A stretch of 64,000 nucleotides of DNA from Colwellia sp. M166 (GCF_024585285.1 NZ_CP040755.1:1550001-1614000), one strand, 5' to 3'; shown: positions 50,600-61,891, counted from the stretch's first letter. Notes: generated from the letters alone by a model not told the origin. Numbers and translations are program-made.

Positions 50600-52579
50600 A
50601 TGGCGCCTAAAAAACGTGTTGCCATTCGAAACCATAGCGCAGAGGCAAACTTATTTGCCCGTCGTACCTTTATAACTTTTATTGCTGTCCTGATACTTTC
50701 CTTAGTGCTATTTAGTAATATTTATAATCTTGAAGTTAACTCATACCAAAAATACCAAACTCGCTCTAACTCTAATCGTATTAAACTGTTACCGGTTGCG
50801 CCAAACAGAGGCTTAATTTACGATCGAAATGGTGTTTTACTGGCTGATAACACCCCAGTGTATAGCTTAGAGGTGATCCCAGAACAAGTTGATGATATTA
50901 AAAAACGCTTATCAGAAGTAAGCGAATTATTAGATATTAGTCAGGAAAAACAAGACAAACTATTTAAAGAATTAAAAAGTAAGCGTCGCTTTAAACCTAT
51001 TGAAATTTATTCACGTTTAAGTGAGCAGCAAGTCGCATTATTTTCCGTCAACCAGCATAAGTTCCCTGGGTTTTTTATCGACGCGCGCTTAAAACGCTAT
51101 TACCCTTTTGCTGACTTAACGACACATTCCTTAGGCTATGTTGCGCGTATTAATCGTAAAGATTCACTAGCGCTAGAAAAGCAAGGCCTAGCTGAAAACT
51201 ACGCGGCTACCCGTAACATTGGTAAGCTAGGCTTAGAAAAGTATTATCAAGATATCTTACATGGCACCATTGGTCACCAAGAAGTTGAAATTAATAACCA
51301 AGGCCGAGTCATTCGTACCTTAGACTTTACTCCTCCTATTCCGGGTAAAGATCTAACGCTAACGTTAGATATCGAGCTACAAATGATCGCCAAGCGCGCA
51401 CTTTCAGGTAAACGTGGTGCGGTAGTCGCCATTGACCCTAGAGATGGTGGTGTGCTTGCCATGTATTCAAACCCAAGCTTTGATGGCAACCTTTTTGTCC
51501 ATGGTATCAGTAGTAAAAAATATAAGAAGCTCTTAGCACCTGAAAGTAATAAACCGTTACTTAACCGTGCAGTACAAGGTTACCCACCAGCATCAACCAT
51601 TAAGCCTTTATTAGCACTTACCGGGCTTGAAGCCGAATTAATCACCCCAGAAACTGAGATTTATGATCCAGGGTTTTATCAATTACCCGGCATAGAAACC
51701 AAGCGACGCGATTGGAAAAAATGGGGCCACGGCAAAGTCAATTTAACTAAGTCATTAGAGCAATCCTGTAATGTTTATTATTATGACTTAGCCTATAGAC
51801 TGGGTATTACCCGGATTAGTAAGATGATGGAAAAATTTGGTTTTGGTGATTACACCGGTATAGATATTCACGAAGAAAGCCGCGCTATTATGCCCAGTAT
51901 CGAATGGAAGCGAGCTCGTTACAACAAAGCTTGGTATACCGGTGAAACCTTATCCGTTGGCATAGGGCAAAGTTACTGGTCTGTGACACCATTACAATTA
52001 TCACAAGCAATCTCCATTTTAGTCAATAAGGGTAGAATTAAAGTTCCACACTTTTTAAAAGCCACCAGTGAAGTAACCGTTATTGATGAGGATGCCGATC
52101 AGCAACAGCCGCTGATTACTGAATATGTAGTTGACGAAAAACGCCCTATCACCCTAAAAAATCAAGCCTATTGGGATCTTGTCTTAGACGGTTTACATAA
52201 TACGGTGCAAAAATTCGGTGCTACCGGCTATTCCGCTTTTAAAGGTAGTAAGTATGATGCAGCTGGTAAAACCGGCTCTGCACAAACAGCTAACATCGCT
52301 CAAGATGAAGAGTATGATGCAAAAAAAGTACAAGAAAGCAAACGTGACAACGCCATGTTTATTGCTTTTGCACCTTACGAAAATCCAGAGATTGTTGTTG
52401 CTGTTGCCATTGAAAACGTCGCCAAAGGTGGTGGTGGCACCAATGCTGGGCCTGTGGCACGTCAGATAATGGATCAATATTTTGGTGACAGAGAGATTAT
52501 CAGTACCGACAAACTAAAACATCCTCACCATGATGAAGTTTATCAGCAAAACATTACCAATATAGCAGGTGAACCTTAG
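50600..52579 (+). CDS. mrdA: Penicillin-binding protein 2
   Basis: The transpeptidase of the elongasome that makes side-wall peptidoglycan; 659 residues, inner membrane with one N-terminal helix (about 22-43). The non-catalytic pedestal starts at PNRGLIYDRNG. Active-site motifs are Ser332-x-x-Lys335 (PPASTIKP), SxN in the following helices (SLEQSCNVYY) and AAGKTGSAQT. Its stop overlaps the mrdB start by one base. Confidence 0.97.
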   Translation: MAPKKRVAIRNHSAEANLFARRTFITFIAVLILSLVLFSNIYNLEVNSYQKYQTRSNSNRIKLLPVAPNRGLIYDRNGVLLADNTPVYSLEVIPEQVDDIKKRLSEVSELLDISQEKQDKLFKELKSKRRFKPIEIYSRLSEQQVALFSVNQHKFPGFFIDARLKRYYPFADLTTHSLGYVARINRKDSLALEKQGLAENYAATRNIGKLGLEKYYQDILHGTIGHQEVEINNQGRVIRTLDFTPPIPGKDLTLTLDIELQMIAKRALSGKRGAVVAIDPRDGGVLAMYSNPSFDGNLFVHGISSKKYKKLLAPESNKPLLNRAVQGYPPASTIKPLLALTGLEAELITPETEIYDPGFYQLPGIETKRRDWKKWGHGKVNLTKSLEQSCNVYYYDLAYRLGITRISKMMEKFGFGDYTGIDIHEESRAIMPSIEWKRARYNKAWYTGETLSVGIGQSYWSVTPLQLSQAISILVNKGRIKVPHFLKATSEVTVIDEDADQQQPLITEYVVDEKRPITLKNQAYWDLVLDGLHNTVQKFGATGYSAFKGSKYDAAGKTGSAQTANIAQDEEYDAKKVQESKRDNAMFIAFAPYENPEIVVAVAIENVAKGGGGTNAGPVARQIMDQYFGDREIISTDKLKHPHHDEVYQQNITNIAGEP

Positions 52580-53694
52580 TGCGTAATACCAGACATGATC
52601 AACAAAGACAGCGTTCTCTATGGCAACGTTTGCATATCGACTTACCCTTATTAAGTGGTATTTTAGCTTTGTTAATACTAGGGTTATTTGTTGTTTATAG
52701 TGCTGGTGGACAAGAAAGTGCTGTATTAATACGTCATGCGAAACGCGCTGGTGTAGCACTATTTGTCATGCTTTTAATTGCACAAATTCCGCCATTATCT
52801 TACCGAAAATGGGCGGTACCTATGTTTATTTTAGGTCTAATGTTATTAGCCGCGGTATTATTATTTGGTCACGTTGGTAAAGGCGCCCAACGTTGGCTCG
52901 ACCTTGGTGTGACAAAGTTTCAACCTTCTGAGATAATGAAGCTTGTCGTGCCAATGATGATCGCATGGTACGTTAGCCAATATGACTTACCGACAAAAAT
53001 ATCAAAAATAATTATCGCCTTTATTTTGGTGTTAATGCCAACCTTATTGATTGCCAAACAACCTGATTTAGGTACAGCTCTACTCATTGCCAGTTCAGGA
53101 GTTTTTGTGATATTTCTTGCCGGTGCTAGTTGGAAGCTTATCGGCACTTGCCTTGGCTTAGCATCAGCATTTGCTCCCGTATTGTGGATGTTTTTGATGA
53201 AGCCCTACCAAAAACAACGGGTATTAACTTTTTTAAATCCTGAGCAAGACCCGCTTGGCTCAGGCTACCACATTATCCAATCTAAAATTGCTATCGGCTC
53301 GGGTGGTATTCACGGCAAAGGTTGGTTACAAGGCACACAATCACAACTCGAATTTCTCCCTGAACGCCATACTGATTTTATTTTCGCGGTATTTAGTGAA
53401 GAGTTCGGCTTAATTGGTGTTGGCTTACTACTGACGGTATATTTAGCCATTGTGATGCGCGGACTATGGATTGCAGTTCATGCTCAACATGCTTTTACTA
53501 AGCTTTTAGCCGGTAGTTTAACATTAACATTTTTTGTTTATATTTTTGTCAATATCGGCATGGTTTCCGGCTTATTACCTGTGGTTGGCGTACCATTACC
53601 TTTAGTCAGTTATGGTGGAACCTCTATGGTGACATTAATGGCAGGATTTGGCATTCTAATGGCAATTAGTACTCATCGACGATTCCATGTTTAG
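52579..53694 (+). CDS. mrdB: Peptidoglycan glycosyltransferase RodA
   Basis: SEDS-family polymerase, partner of PBP2; 371 residues, about ten membrane helices. It starts with GTG at 52579, overlapping the mrdA stop (TAGTG). Conserved segments include FQPSEIMKLVVPMMIAWY, KQPDLGTALLI, LPERHTDFIFAVFSEEFG (carries the catalytic Asp) and GLLPVVGVPLPLVSYGGTS. Confidence 0.97.
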   Translation: MRNTRHDQQRQRSLWQRLHIDLPLLSGILALLILGLFVVYSAGGQESAVLIRHAKRAGVALFVMLLIAQIPPLSYRKWAVPMFILGLMLLAAVLLFGHVGKGAQRWLDLGVTKFQPSEIMKLVVPMMIAWYVSQYDLPTKISKIIIAFILVLMPTLLIAKQPDLGTALLIASSGVFVIFLAGASWKLIGTCLGLASAFAPVLWMFLMKPYQKQRVLTFLNPEQDPLGSGYHIIQSKIAIGSGGIHGKGWLQGTQSQLEFLPERHTDFIFAVFSEEFGLIGVGLLLTVYLAIVMRGLWIAVHAQHAFTKLLAGSLTLTFFVYIFVNIGMVSGLLPVVGVPLPLVSYGGTSMVTLMAGFGILMAISTHRRFHV

Positions 53695-53750
53695 CGACCA
53701 ATAGCATCAATACTCAAATCATTACCTTTAACAGAGACAACAGATATTTT

Positions 53751-54719
53751 ATGGCGATATTAAAAGTACAGCGTATGCATGGCTTTATTTTACTTATGAT
53801 ACTGCTCTCTGCTTGTAGTACTAACTATGGACGTTACCAACACAAACATGATAGTACACCAAGTCGCTTACCTAGCGTCAGCGAACTACATGATGCAACA
53901 CCTAGAGCTGAAACACATAGTCGTGGTGGCAATAAACACTATCAAGTGCGCGGTAAACATTACCAAGTATTAAAAAGTGCCGAGAACTTTAGCCAAACGG
54001 GTACTGCCTCATGGTATGGTCGAAAATTTCATGGTCACTTAACCTCTAATGGTGAGATATATGACATGTACGCTATGAGTGCCGCCCACAAAAATCTACC
54101 TTTACCCACCTATTTAAAAGTGGTTAATAATAACAATGGCCGTTCTGTTATTGTTCGGGTTAATGATCGCGGGCCGTTTCATCAAAACCGTATTATCGAT
54201 TTATCCTATAGTGCCGCCTATAAGCTTGATATGTTAAAAACAGGTACCGCAAATGTCACCATTTCAGCCATTACTGATTTTAGCGCAAAAACATTAGCCC
54301 AGCTTAAAACTAATCATGGCTATTTAGCTGAAAGCCAAGCAAAGGTTACACCTTTAGCTCAGCCAACGACTGCAACATCTAGCACAAAATCAGCTATTAT
54401 CAAGACTAAGAATAAAGCTGTAGTTAGCATTATCACAGATAAAAAAGCTCCAAAAGCTATCGCTGGAGATACAGAATCACAGTTATCAGATAACTCAAAT
54501 AAAGCACAATACATTCAAATATTTGCTAGCAGCAGCAAGACTCAGGCAACTAAACTGTTAACGGCATTATCAGCACAGTATAAACAAAAAACCCAATTAG
54601 AAGAAATAAATGGAATTTTTCGTGTTCTAGTGGGTCCGATAGAGCGCAGTGATAATATAACTAAGTTGTTACTTGCAATTAAGCGCGATGGTTACCCCAA
54701 TGCTTTTGTTCGAAAATAA
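53751..54719 (+). CDS. rlpA: Septal-ring lytic transglycosylase RlpA
   Basis: 322-residue lipoprotein (lipobox LLSACS, Cys22) that cuts denuded glycan strands. The double-psi beta-barrel is at about 80-175 (GTASWYGRKFHGHLTSNGE, VRVNDRGPF, DLSYSAA), including the likely catalytic Asp. A low-complexity linker follows, and a SPOR domain ends the protein (YIQIFASSSKTQATKLL). It lies between rodA and dacA, as in E. coli. Confidence 0.95.
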   Translation: MAILKVQRMHGFILLMILLSACSTNYGRYQHKHDSTPSRLPSVSELHDATPRAETHSRGGNKHYQVRGKHYQVLKSAENFSQTGTASWYGRKFHGHLTSNGEIYDMYAMSAAHKNLPLPTYLKVVNNNNGRSVIVRVNDRGPFHQNRIIDLSYSAAYKLDMLKTGTANVTISAITDFSAKTLAQLKTNHGYLAESQAKVTPLAQPTTATSSTKSAIIKTKNKAVVSIITDKKAPKAIAGDTESQLSDNSNKAQYIQIFASSSKTQATKLLTALSAQYKQKTQLEEINGIFRVLVGPIERSDNITKLLLAIKRDGYPNAFVRK

Positions 54720-54942
54720 GTAGCTATTATCTGTGTTAGACTCAATTTAGTTCAATTACATGGATATTACTGCTGGTAAATAACAGCCTTTATAAGAGAA
54801 AAATATCAATACGAAGCAAAATTCATCAACAGTAACAAATTCATCATCGAGCCTAATAGAATTCAAAATGAAAAATGTTATACTGCATAAAGTTTTATAC
54901 CGTTTTTATAATTTCCACTAATCAATGCGCTGCAGGACAATT

Positions 54943-56130
54943 ATGCCCCAAATCAAGGTTATTCAATCTCCTAAGAAATCAATAAAGCTTATTACTTTTT
55001 TAAGCTCTGTTTTATTAAGTGTTTGCTCTCTCTCTCATGCACAAACGATTATCCCATCTGCTCCAGAGGTAAATGCTAAAGGTCACATCCTCATTGATTA
55101 CTCTACAGGTAAGGTTATTGCTGAAAGCAATGCAGATATCTTACTTGCACCAGCAAGCTTAACTAAAATGATGACGAGTTATATCATAGGTAAAGAGCTT
55201 GTGATCGGAAACATCAACAATGATGATGTGGTTAAAATTAGTGAGAAAGCTTGGGCAAAAAACTTTCCTGATTCATCAAAAATGTTTATCGAAGTCGGTA
55301 CAGAGGTGCCTGTTAGCTTACTGAATCAAGGGATTATTGTCGCCTCAGGTAATGATGCCTGTGTCGCTATGGCTGAGCATATTGCCGGCAGTGAAGATGC
55401 TTTTGCACAATTAATGAATGCCCATGCTGAACAATTAGGCATGCACAGTAGTTTCTTTGAAAATAGTCATGGTTTAGATAGCCAAGAACACAAAACTACC
55501 GCTCGTGATATGGCAACACTGGCCATTGCCTTGATCCGTGATGTACCAGAAGAATATAAACTTTATAGCCAAAAATCTTTTACTTACAACAATATTAAAC
55601 AATATAACCGCAATAGCTTATTATGGGATAAAAGTATGAATGTGGACGGTTTAAAAACTGGTCACACTTCACAAGCAGGTTATAGCCTAGTCACCTCTGC
55701 CACTAAAGGCGATATGCGTCTAGTTAGTGTCGTCATGGGTGCAGACAGTGAGCGTGCTCGTAAAGTCGAGAGCAAAAAGTTACTCAACTATGGCTTCCGT
55801 TTCTTCGAAACTTACACACCTTACAAAGCGGGCGAGAAATTTGCTAGTGACCGCGTTTGGATGGGTGACAGCAAGGAAGTTGATTTAGGTATCATGGTTG
55901 ATACCCCAATTACTATCCCACGTGGTCAACGTAAAAATTTACAAGCTAATTTTGAATTAGACAAACAACTGACAGCGCCACTGCAAAAAGGTGAAGTGGT
56001 TGGTAAATTATTTTTACAGCTTGATGGTGAAGATATTGCCCAGTATCCATTAGTAACACTACAAGCCGTGCAAGAAGGCGGCATGTTCAATAAATTACTG
56101 GATTATATAAAACTGCAGTTTGCTAATTAA
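54943..56130 (+). CDS. dacA: D-Ala-D-Ala carboxypeptidase (PBP5 type)
   Basis: Trims the terminal D-Ala of peptidoglycan stem peptides; 395 residues. The start at ATG 54943 has AGGA five bases upstream; an ATG 18 bases earlier is possible. A signal peptide ends near SLSHAQ. Active-site motifs: Ser72-x-x-Lys75 (PASLTKMM), Ser135-Gly-Asn and Lys238-Thr-Gly. The C-terminal beta domain and amphipathic anchor (MFNKLLDYIKLQF) fit PBP5. Confidence 0.96.
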   Translation: MPQIKVIQSPKKSIKLITFLSSVLLSVCSLSHAQTIIPSAPEVNAKGHILIDYSTGKVIAESNADILLAPASLTKMMTSYIIGKELVIGNINNDDVVKISEKAWAKNFPDSSKMFIEVGTEVPVSLLNQGIIVASGNDACVAMAEHIAGSEDAFAQLMNAHAEQLGMHSSFFENSHGLDSQEHKTTARDMATLAIALIRDVPEEYKLYSQKSFTYNNIKQYNRNSLLWDKSMNVDGLKTGHTSQAGYSLVTSATKGDMRLVSVVMGADSERARKVESKKLLNYGFRFFETYTPYKAGEKFASDRVWMGDSKEVDLGIMVDTPITIPRGQRKNLQANFELDKQLTAPLQKGEVVGKLFLQLDGEDIAQYPLVTLQAVQEGGMFNKLLDYIKLQFAN

Positions 56131-56155
56131 TCTAAGCAAAAAAACATGCTATTAA

Positions 56156-56186
56156 TAAACTCAGCCTTGGCTGAGTTTATTTTTGA
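56156..56186 (+). terminator. Terminator of dacA
   Basis: AAACTCAGCC-TT-GGCTGAGTTT followed by ATTTTTG: a ten-base perfect stem about 25 bases after dacA. Confidence 0.88.
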
Positions 56187-56449
56187 TTTTAGATCGATAA
56201 ATAAGTAAATAAAGTTACACTTAAACATTGATTTTAGATAAATTCCCCTCATTTAATAGCTCATATCGACAAGCAAATTAACGGCGACTGATCACATTTA
56301 CTGTAAATAGTGTTAAAATATCGACGATTTACATATTCAGCGCATTAATTTTTACCACATGGATTGGTCTATTGGCGATTAAATCGAATAATACACCTAT
56401 TATTAAGCGCCTTTAAAATACTAGTGCTTTACCAATCAAGAGAAAATAA
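56187..56449 (+). other. Upstream region of ybeD
   Basis: About 260 AT-rich bases between the dacA terminator and ybeD. It should hold the promoter of ybeD-lipB-lipA. I see no clear promoter, RNA gene or repeat. Confidence 0.35.
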
Positions 56450-56713
56450 ATGAATACTAAGTTTGATGAATTATTGGAATTCCCAACCGTTTTAAACTTC
56501 AAAGTTATGGGCGTTGCTTGCGACGAATTACCTGATTTAGTTGTTGGTGAGTTGCAAAAACATACGCCGGGTGATTACGCACCGAAAGTGAAAGCAAGTT
56601 CTAAGGGTAACTATCATTCAATTTCAATAGCCGTTACCGTCATCAGTAAAGATCATATAGAAACCATCTATAAAACGCTTAATGCTATAGAAGAAGTGCG
56701 TTACGTTCTTTAA
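56450..56713 (+). CDS. ybeD: YbeD/DUF493 family protein
   Basis: 87 residues, a small ferredoxin-like alpha-beta fold of the DUF493 family ([20 protein letters not shown] at the N-terminus, [14 protein letters not shown] at the C-terminus). Its role is unknown; it is regularly found just before lipB, as here. Confidence 0.93.
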   Translation: MNTKFDELLEFPTVLNFKVMGVACDELPDLVVGELQKHTPGDYAPKVKASSKGNYHSISIAVTVISKDHIETIYKTLNAIEEVRYVL

Positions 56714-56789
56714 TCCTTACTTTTTGCATGGTGTATTCAAATTATTATTCGGATACAATTAGCTAAGCGAAATTTATAGAGATATATTT

Positions 56790-57449
56790 TTGAAAAACAC
56801 ATTGATTATTCGGCAACTTAATACTATCGACTATGTCGATGTTTGGCATGCCATGCAAAACTTCACCGATAATCGAGATGAAAATACGGCTGACGAACTG
56901 TGGCTGGTAGAGCATCCTCCGGTATTTACTCAAGGACAAGCAGGCAAGGATGAGCATCTCCTTATGCCTGGCGATATTCCTGTGGTGAAAGTTGACCGTG
57001 GAGGACAGGTTACTTATCACGGCCCTGGCCAACAGGTGATCTATTTTATGATCAATCTACGTCGTAGAAAAATGGGCGTTAGAGAATTAGTGACATTAAT
57101 AGAAAATGGCATCGTCGCATCAATGGCAGACTTTGGCATCAATGCTAATGCCAAGCCAGATGCTCCAGGAGTTTATGTTGACGACAAAAAAATAGCCTCT
57201 TTAGGTTTACGAGTACGTAAAGGCTGCTCTTTTCACGGCTTAGCATTAAACGTCAATATGGATTTATCACCATTTTTACGCATTAACCCCTGCGGTTATC
57301 AAGGCTTAGAAATGGTACAAACAATCGATTTGCAAGGCCCCGCCACCGTAGTTCAAGCGGGTGAATCACTAGTTAAACACCTAAGCAAACTACTAAACAC
57401 TGAGCATTTATCTTATCAAACGGGATTGGAAACAGGTCATGACCACTAA
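56790..57449 (+). CDS. lipB: Octanoyl-[ACP]:protein N-octanoyltransferase
   Basis: Transfers octanoate from ACP to lipoyl domains. 219 residues from a TTG start at 56790. Motifs: [14 protein letters not shown] (about 70-83), with catalytic Lys134 (DDKKIASLG) and Cys168 ([10 protein letters not shown]). Its end overlaps lipA by 11 bases, which suggests coupled synthesis. Confidence 0.96.
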   Translation: MKNTLIIRQLNTIDYVDVWHAMQNFTDNRDENTADELWLVEHPPVFTQGQAGKDEHLLMPGDIPVVKVDRGGQVTYHGPGQQVIYFMINLRRRKMGVRELVTLIENGIVASMADFGINANAKPDAPGVYVDDKKIASLGLRVRKGCSFHGLALNVNMDLSPFLRINPCGYQGLEMVQTIDLQGPATVVQAGESLVKHLSKLLNTEHLSYQTGLETGHDH

Positions 57450-58407
57450 ATCATCACGCATTACTCCAGGTACAAAATTACGTGACGCCGAAAAAATGGC
57501 GCATATTCCTATCAAAGTGGTTACTTCTGAGCGCGAGACTATGCTGAGAAAGCCGAATTGGTTACGCATTAAGTTACCAAAAAGTTCTGAGCGTATTGAT
57601 AATATCAAAGCAGCATTGCGTAAGCATGACTTACATTCAGTCTGTGAAGAAGCATCATGTCCAAACTTATCGGAATGTTTTAATCACGGCACGGCAACCT
57701 TTATGATTTTAGGCGATATTTGTACTCGCCGTTGTCCATTTTGTGATGTGGGTCATGGTCGTCCCCTGCAAGCAGATAAAGATGAACCTCGTAAATTAGC
57801 ATTAACGCTAAAAGATATGAAGTTGAAGTACGTGGTGATCACCTCCGTTGATCGTGATGATCTACGCGATGGTGGTGCTCAACAGTTTGCTGATTGTATT
57901 ACTGAAATTGCTCAACATTCTCCGCATACCAAAGTTGAAATTTTAGTACCTGATTTTCGTGGTCGTATGGATCGCGCTTTAGAAATTTTAAATCAAAATC
58001 CTCCACATGTTTTCAACCATAACCTTGAAACAGCACCACGCTTATATACTAAGGCTCGTCCTGGTGCTAACTATCAATGGTCATTAGATTTGCTGAAAAA
58101 ATTTGGTCAAGCAAATCCTAGCGTACCCACTAAATCAGGCATTATGGTTGGCTTAGGTGAAACTAACGAAGAAATTCTCCAAGTGATGCGTGACTTACGT
58201 GCTCATGGCGTTACTATGTTAACTATTGGTCAGTATTTACAGCCGAGTAAACATCACTTACCTGTTGAACGTTATGTTCATCCAGACGATTTTGATATGT
58301 TTAAACGTGAAGCCGATAAAATGGGCTTTGATCATGCAGCTTGTGGTCCATTAGTACGCTCAAGTTATCATGCTGATAAACAAGCGGCTGGTGAAGAAGT
58401 GAAATAA
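57439..58407 (+). CDS. lipA: Lipoyl synthase
   Basis: Radical-SAM enzyme that inserts two sulphurs into octanoylated domains; 322 residues. The auxiliary cluster ligands are Cys69, Cys74 and Cys80 ([12 protein letters not shown]); the radical-SAM cluster ligands are Cys95, Cys99 and Cys102 (CTRRCPFC). The Arg-Ser-Ser-Tyr end (VRSSYHAD) is present. It depends on the ISC system encoded earlier in the window for its clusters. Confidence 0.97.
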   Translation: MTTKSSRITPGTKLRDAEKMAHIPIKVVTSERETMLRKPNWLRIKLPKSSERIDNIKAALRKHDLHSVCEEASCPNLSECFNHGTATFMILGDICTRRCPFCDVGHGRPLQADKDEPRKLALTLKDMKLKYVVITSVDRDDLRDGGAQQFADCITEIAQHSPHTKVEILVPDFRGRMDRALEILNQNPPHVFNHNLETAPRLYTKARPGANYQWSLDLLKKFGQANPSVPTKSGIMVGLGETNEEILQVMRDLRAHGVTMLTIGQYLQPSKHHLPVERYVHPDDFDMFKREADKMGFDHAACGPLVRSSYHADKQAAGEEVK

Positions 58408-58446
58408 CGCTACCTTTTCGTTATCGCCTTGTCAGTAAAAAATACT

Positions 58447-58477
58447 AAGCTAGCAGCGTAAAGTGCTAGCTTTTTTA
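58447..58477 (+). terminator. Terminator of lipA
   Basis: AAGCTAGCA and TGCTAGCTT around an eight-base loop, followed by a T run (TTTTTT). The converging transporter gene ends 138 bases further on. Confidence 0.85.
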
Positions 58478-58615
58478 TTAGCGAAAATCAGCTTAACCTG
58501 AGCTCGGGCTAAAGAAATTTGACTGCTCAGAAGTCACGTTTACAAGCGAATAACGAGTAACAATAACGTTTGATGGGTACTTAAAAACCATATTGATTGA
58601 AGTATCTTAACTTAG

Positions 58616-59788
58616 TTAACCTGAACTCGTTGCTTTTCGCTCAATAAACTGAGTGCGCAAAAATAAAGCTAAAATACCACCAACCAAGGCGGTGATCGCG
58701 GCAAAATCAAAGGTAGCAACAGCGCCTAGACCATCTTGCCACAGTATCCCAGCGACATATGCCCCAACCGCACCACCAACACCATAAACACCACCAATAT
58801 AAATCGCTTGTGCACGACTTTGTTGGTTAGTATTAAAATGCTTTTGAATAAAAGCAATACTGGCACTATGGTATAAACCAAAACTTAACGCATGGATCAG
58901 TTGCGAGGCTGCTAAGGCAATATTACTCTCAGCATAATGCCCGACCAAAAACCAACGAAAAGCCGTAAATAAAATACTAATGCTTAACAAGGTTTTTAAT
59001 GAAAAGCTTTTGAAGAAAATAGCGGCAAAAACAAAAATACCGATTTCGGCGACCACGCCAATAGCAATAAAAATACCGATCAGAAAACCAGAGTAAGTTA
59101 AGCTTTTAAGGTATAAAGCAAAAAAAACATAATACGGACCAAAGCTCATCTGTAACATTAAGCCAGCAAAGAAAAACAGCAAAAAATTACCATTAAACAC
59201 TTTCGCTTTAATAGAAACATGATCAACTAACGCTTTATTAGCTACTCGGGGTTGCTTGCTTAATAAGGTGGAAATAAACAGCCCAGCCAATATGGCCATG
59301 CCAATGTAACTGAATGCTTCCGTAGAGTAACGCTCAATTAACTCGCCACTGACCATAGCAGCAATAATAAAACCAATACTGCCCCATAAACGAATACGAG
59401 CATATATTTTTGCACTTCTGCGAATAGAGTTAAGCGTCATCACCTCTATTTGCGGTAAAATAGCCGTCCAGAATAAACTAAACATCGCTAGACTAAACAT
59501 TAATGGCCAATAACTTACTGTCCAAATAATTAAACTAAAACAAAGAAGAGACAACAAAGCCCCTACTTTTACGATAGTTAATTGTTTACCTGTTCGGTCA
59601 GCAAGTTGCGCCCACAATGACGGTGCGACAATTTTTGTTGCGGTGATCACCGCTAAAATCTCACCAATTTCAAGTGAAGTAAAACCTCTGCCATCGAGAA
59701 AAACCGATAGAAAAGGCACAACTAAACCTAAGATACCAAAATACCAAAAATAATTTGTCGATAAACGAAAGAATTGTTTTGAAACCAC
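58616..59788 (-). CDS. MFS transporter, HcaT-like
   Basis: A 390-residue, 12-helix major-facilitator protein. The N-terminal segment (FRLSTNYFWYFGILGLVVPFLSVFLDGRGF) and the helix layout place it in the MFS_1_like/HcaT (3-phenylpropionate transporter) group; the substrate is not known. The start codon is GTG at 59788, 20 bases after the aroC stop, so the two genes probably share an mRNA. Confidence 0.85.
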   Translation of the reverse strand: MVSKQFFRLSTNYFWYFGILGLVVPFLSVFLDGRGFTSLEIGEILAVITATKIVAPSLWAQLADRTGKQLTIVKVGALLSLLCFSLIIWTVSYWPLMFSLAMFSLFWTAILPQIEVMTLNSIRRSAKIYARIRLWGSIGFIIAAMVSGELIERYSTEAFSYIGMAILAGLFISTLLSKQPRVANKALVDHVSIKAKVFNGNFLLFFFAGLMLQMSFGPYYVFFALYLKSLTYSGFLIGIFIAIGVVAEIGIFVFAAIFFKSFSLKTLLSISILFTAFRWFLVGHYAESNIALAASQLIHALSFGLYHSASIAFIQKHFNTNQQSRAQAIYIGGVYGVGGAVGAYVAGILWQDGLGAVATFDFAAITALVGGILALFLRTQFIERKATSSG

Positions 59789-59808
59789 GCGTTAGCAATC
59801 CGTTGACG

Positions 59809-60900
59809 TTAGCGCTCGATATCTGGAGTTTGACAAACAACATCAGCATTTTGCGCTCGATGTCTTAAATAATGATCCATCAAAGTCAGCGCTAACATTG
59901 CTTCTGCAATAGGCACAGCGCGAATACCAACACATGGGTCATGGCGACCTTTCGTCACAATATCAGCAGCCTGGCCAGCAAGATCAACCGTTTTACCACT
60001 TACACCAATACTAGACGTCGGTTTTAGCGCAATAGACGCAACAATGGGTTGGCCAGAAGAAATTCCACCTAGCACGCCACCGGCATGATTTGAGGCAAAA
60101 CCTTCCGGTGTTAATTCGTCTCTGTGCTCAGAGCCTTTTTGATTCACTACAGCAAAACCATCACCAACTTCCACAGCTTTCACGGCATTAATCCCCATTA
60201 AAGCATGAGCAATCTCGGCATCTAGACGATCAAAAATAGGCTCGCCTAACCCCACAGGGACATTATTGGCCACAACCATCAATTTAGCACCAATAGAGTC
60301 TTTTTCGCGCATAATGCCACGCAATAACTCATCTAATTGTTCAAGTTTGCTAGCATCAGGAAAGAAAAATGGGTTCTGTTCAACAATATTCCAATCAATA
60401 TTCTCTGCACAGACTTCACCAATTTGCGTAACACAGGCTTGAATAGTGATGCCAAACTTCTGCTTTAAATATTTTTTAGCGACCGCGCCGGCAGCAACGC
60501 GCATCGCGGTCTCGCGCGCAGATGAGCGCCCACCACCACGGTAATCACGAATGCCATATTTTTGCCAGTAGGTATAATCGGCATGACCTGGACGGAATGT
60601 TTGGGCAATATCACCGTAGTCTTGCGAACGTTGATCGGTATTTTCAATCAATAAGCCAATGGGTGTACCGGTAGTTTTGCCTTCAAAAACGCCCGACATT
60701 ATTTTAACTTCATCGGCTTCTCGACGTGCCGTAGTAAAGCGAGAAGTACCCGGTCTACGGCGGTCAAGATCATGCTGCAAATCAGCTTCATTGAGTTCAA
60801 CTCCAGGAGGGCAACCATCAATAATTGCGCCTAAACCTAGCCCGTGGCTTTCACCAAATGAAGTAACTGTAAATAACTTACCAAAAGTATTGCCTGACAT
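59809..60900 (-). CDS. aroC: Chorismate synthase
   Basis: FMN-dependent enzyme making chorismate from EPSP, the last step of the shikimate pathway; 363 residues. Signature segments are [46 protein letters not shown] (flavin site) and [17 protein letters not shown]. It follows prmB in the same direction, as in other gammaproteobacteria. Confidence 0.97.
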   Translation of the reverse strand: MSGNTFGKLFTVTSFGESHGLGLGAIIDGCPPGVELNEADLQHDLDRRRPGTSRFTTARREADEVKIMSGVFEGKTTGTPIGLLIENTDQRSQDYGDIAQTFRPGHADYTYWQKYGIRDYRGGGRSSARETAMRVAAGAVAKKYLKQKFGITIQACVTQIGEVCAENIDWNIVEQNPFFFPDASKLEQLDELLRGIMREKDSIGAKLMVVANNVPVGLGEPIFDRLDAEIAHALMGINAVKAVEVGDGFAVVNQKGSEHRDELTPEGFASNHAGGVLGGISSGQPIVASIALKPTSSIGVSGKTVDLAGQAADIVTKGRHDPCVGIRAVPIAEAMLALTLMDHYLRHRAQNADVVCQTPDIER

Positions 60901-60961
60901 AGTGATATTGACCTGTAAATATTATTTAGCTAAACCGTCAAATGTTCCATCAACGGTTGAA

Positions 60962-61891
60962 TTATTCGTGACCGGAAAAGTCCTGCTGATATTGCTCTAA
61001 TTGTGCTTTCGTTAAACGGAACACGCCATGACCACCGCGTTCAAATTCCAACCATTGAAACGGTACACGAGGAAAAGCCGCGGTTAAATGCACTTGTGAG
61101 TTGCCCACTTCACAAATTAATACGCCATGCTCATTTAGATGATTAGCCGCTTGCGCTAGAATCTGGCGTACAATGTCTAAACCATCAAAACCGCTACCTA
61201 AGCCCATTTCGGGTTCATGTAAAAATTCTTGCGGTAAGGCGTCAATATCTTCTTGATCGACATATGGTGGATTTGTCACTATTAAATCATAGCTTTGCCC
61301 AACAACCCCAGAAAAAACATCAGATTGAATTGGAATAACTTGTGCTGATAAATCATGACCTTCAATATTAATTTCTGCGACATTCAGCGCATCAATAGAA
61401 AGATCTAAAGCATCAACTTCAGCCTCAGGAAAGGCCACCGCGCAAGCAATAGCGATGCAGCCACTACCGGTGCATAAATCTAAAATTCGTTGCGGTGAAT
61501 AAGCAATTAAACCATCAAAGTGATTATCAATTAATTCGCCAATGGGTGAACGTGGCACTAACACACGCTCATCAACATAAAACGGTAAACCACAAAACAT
61601 TGCTTGGTTAGTTAAGTAAGCCGCTGGCAGTCCATCAACGATGCGACGTTCAAACAATTGTAAAATAGCGACTCGCTCTTGTGAAACTAAGCGGCATGAC
61701 ATCAGCTCAGCAGACATAGCTAGCGGTAAAGCCAATTGATGCATAACCAAAGTTAGCGCTTCATCCCACGCATTATTTGTCCCATGACCAAAATACAACT
61801 CAGCCTGGTTAAACTGACTAGCACCAAAGCGCACATAATCATTAACGCTATGCAATTGTTCACTTACCTCTGCAAAATTTATTATTTCCAC
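60962..61891 (-). CDS. prmB: 50S ribosomal protein L3 glutamine methyltransferase
   Basis: Methylates a glutamine of ribosomal protein L3; 309 residues. SAM-binding ILDLCTGSGCIAIA and the substrate motif LIVTNPPYVDQED are present. It is distinguished from PrmC by the N-terminal region (DYVRFGASQFNQAELYFGHGTNNAWDEA). It is divergent from smrB, with 89 bases between them. Confidence 0.95.
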   Translation of the reverse strand: MEIINFAEVSEQLHSVNDYVRFGASQFNQAELYFGHGTNNAWDEALTLVMHQLALPLAMSAELMSCRLVSQERVAILQLFERRIVDGLPAAYLTNQAMFCGLPFYVDERVLVPRSPIGELIDNHFDGLIAYSPQRILDLCTGSGCIAIACAVAFPEAEVDALDLSIDALNVAEINIEGHDLSAQVIPIQSDVFSGVVGQSYDLIVTNPPYVDQEDIDALPQEFLHEPEMGLGSGFDGLDIVRQILAQAANHLNEHGVLICEVGNSQVHLTAAFPRVPFQWLEFERGGHGVFRLTKAQLEQYQQDFSGHE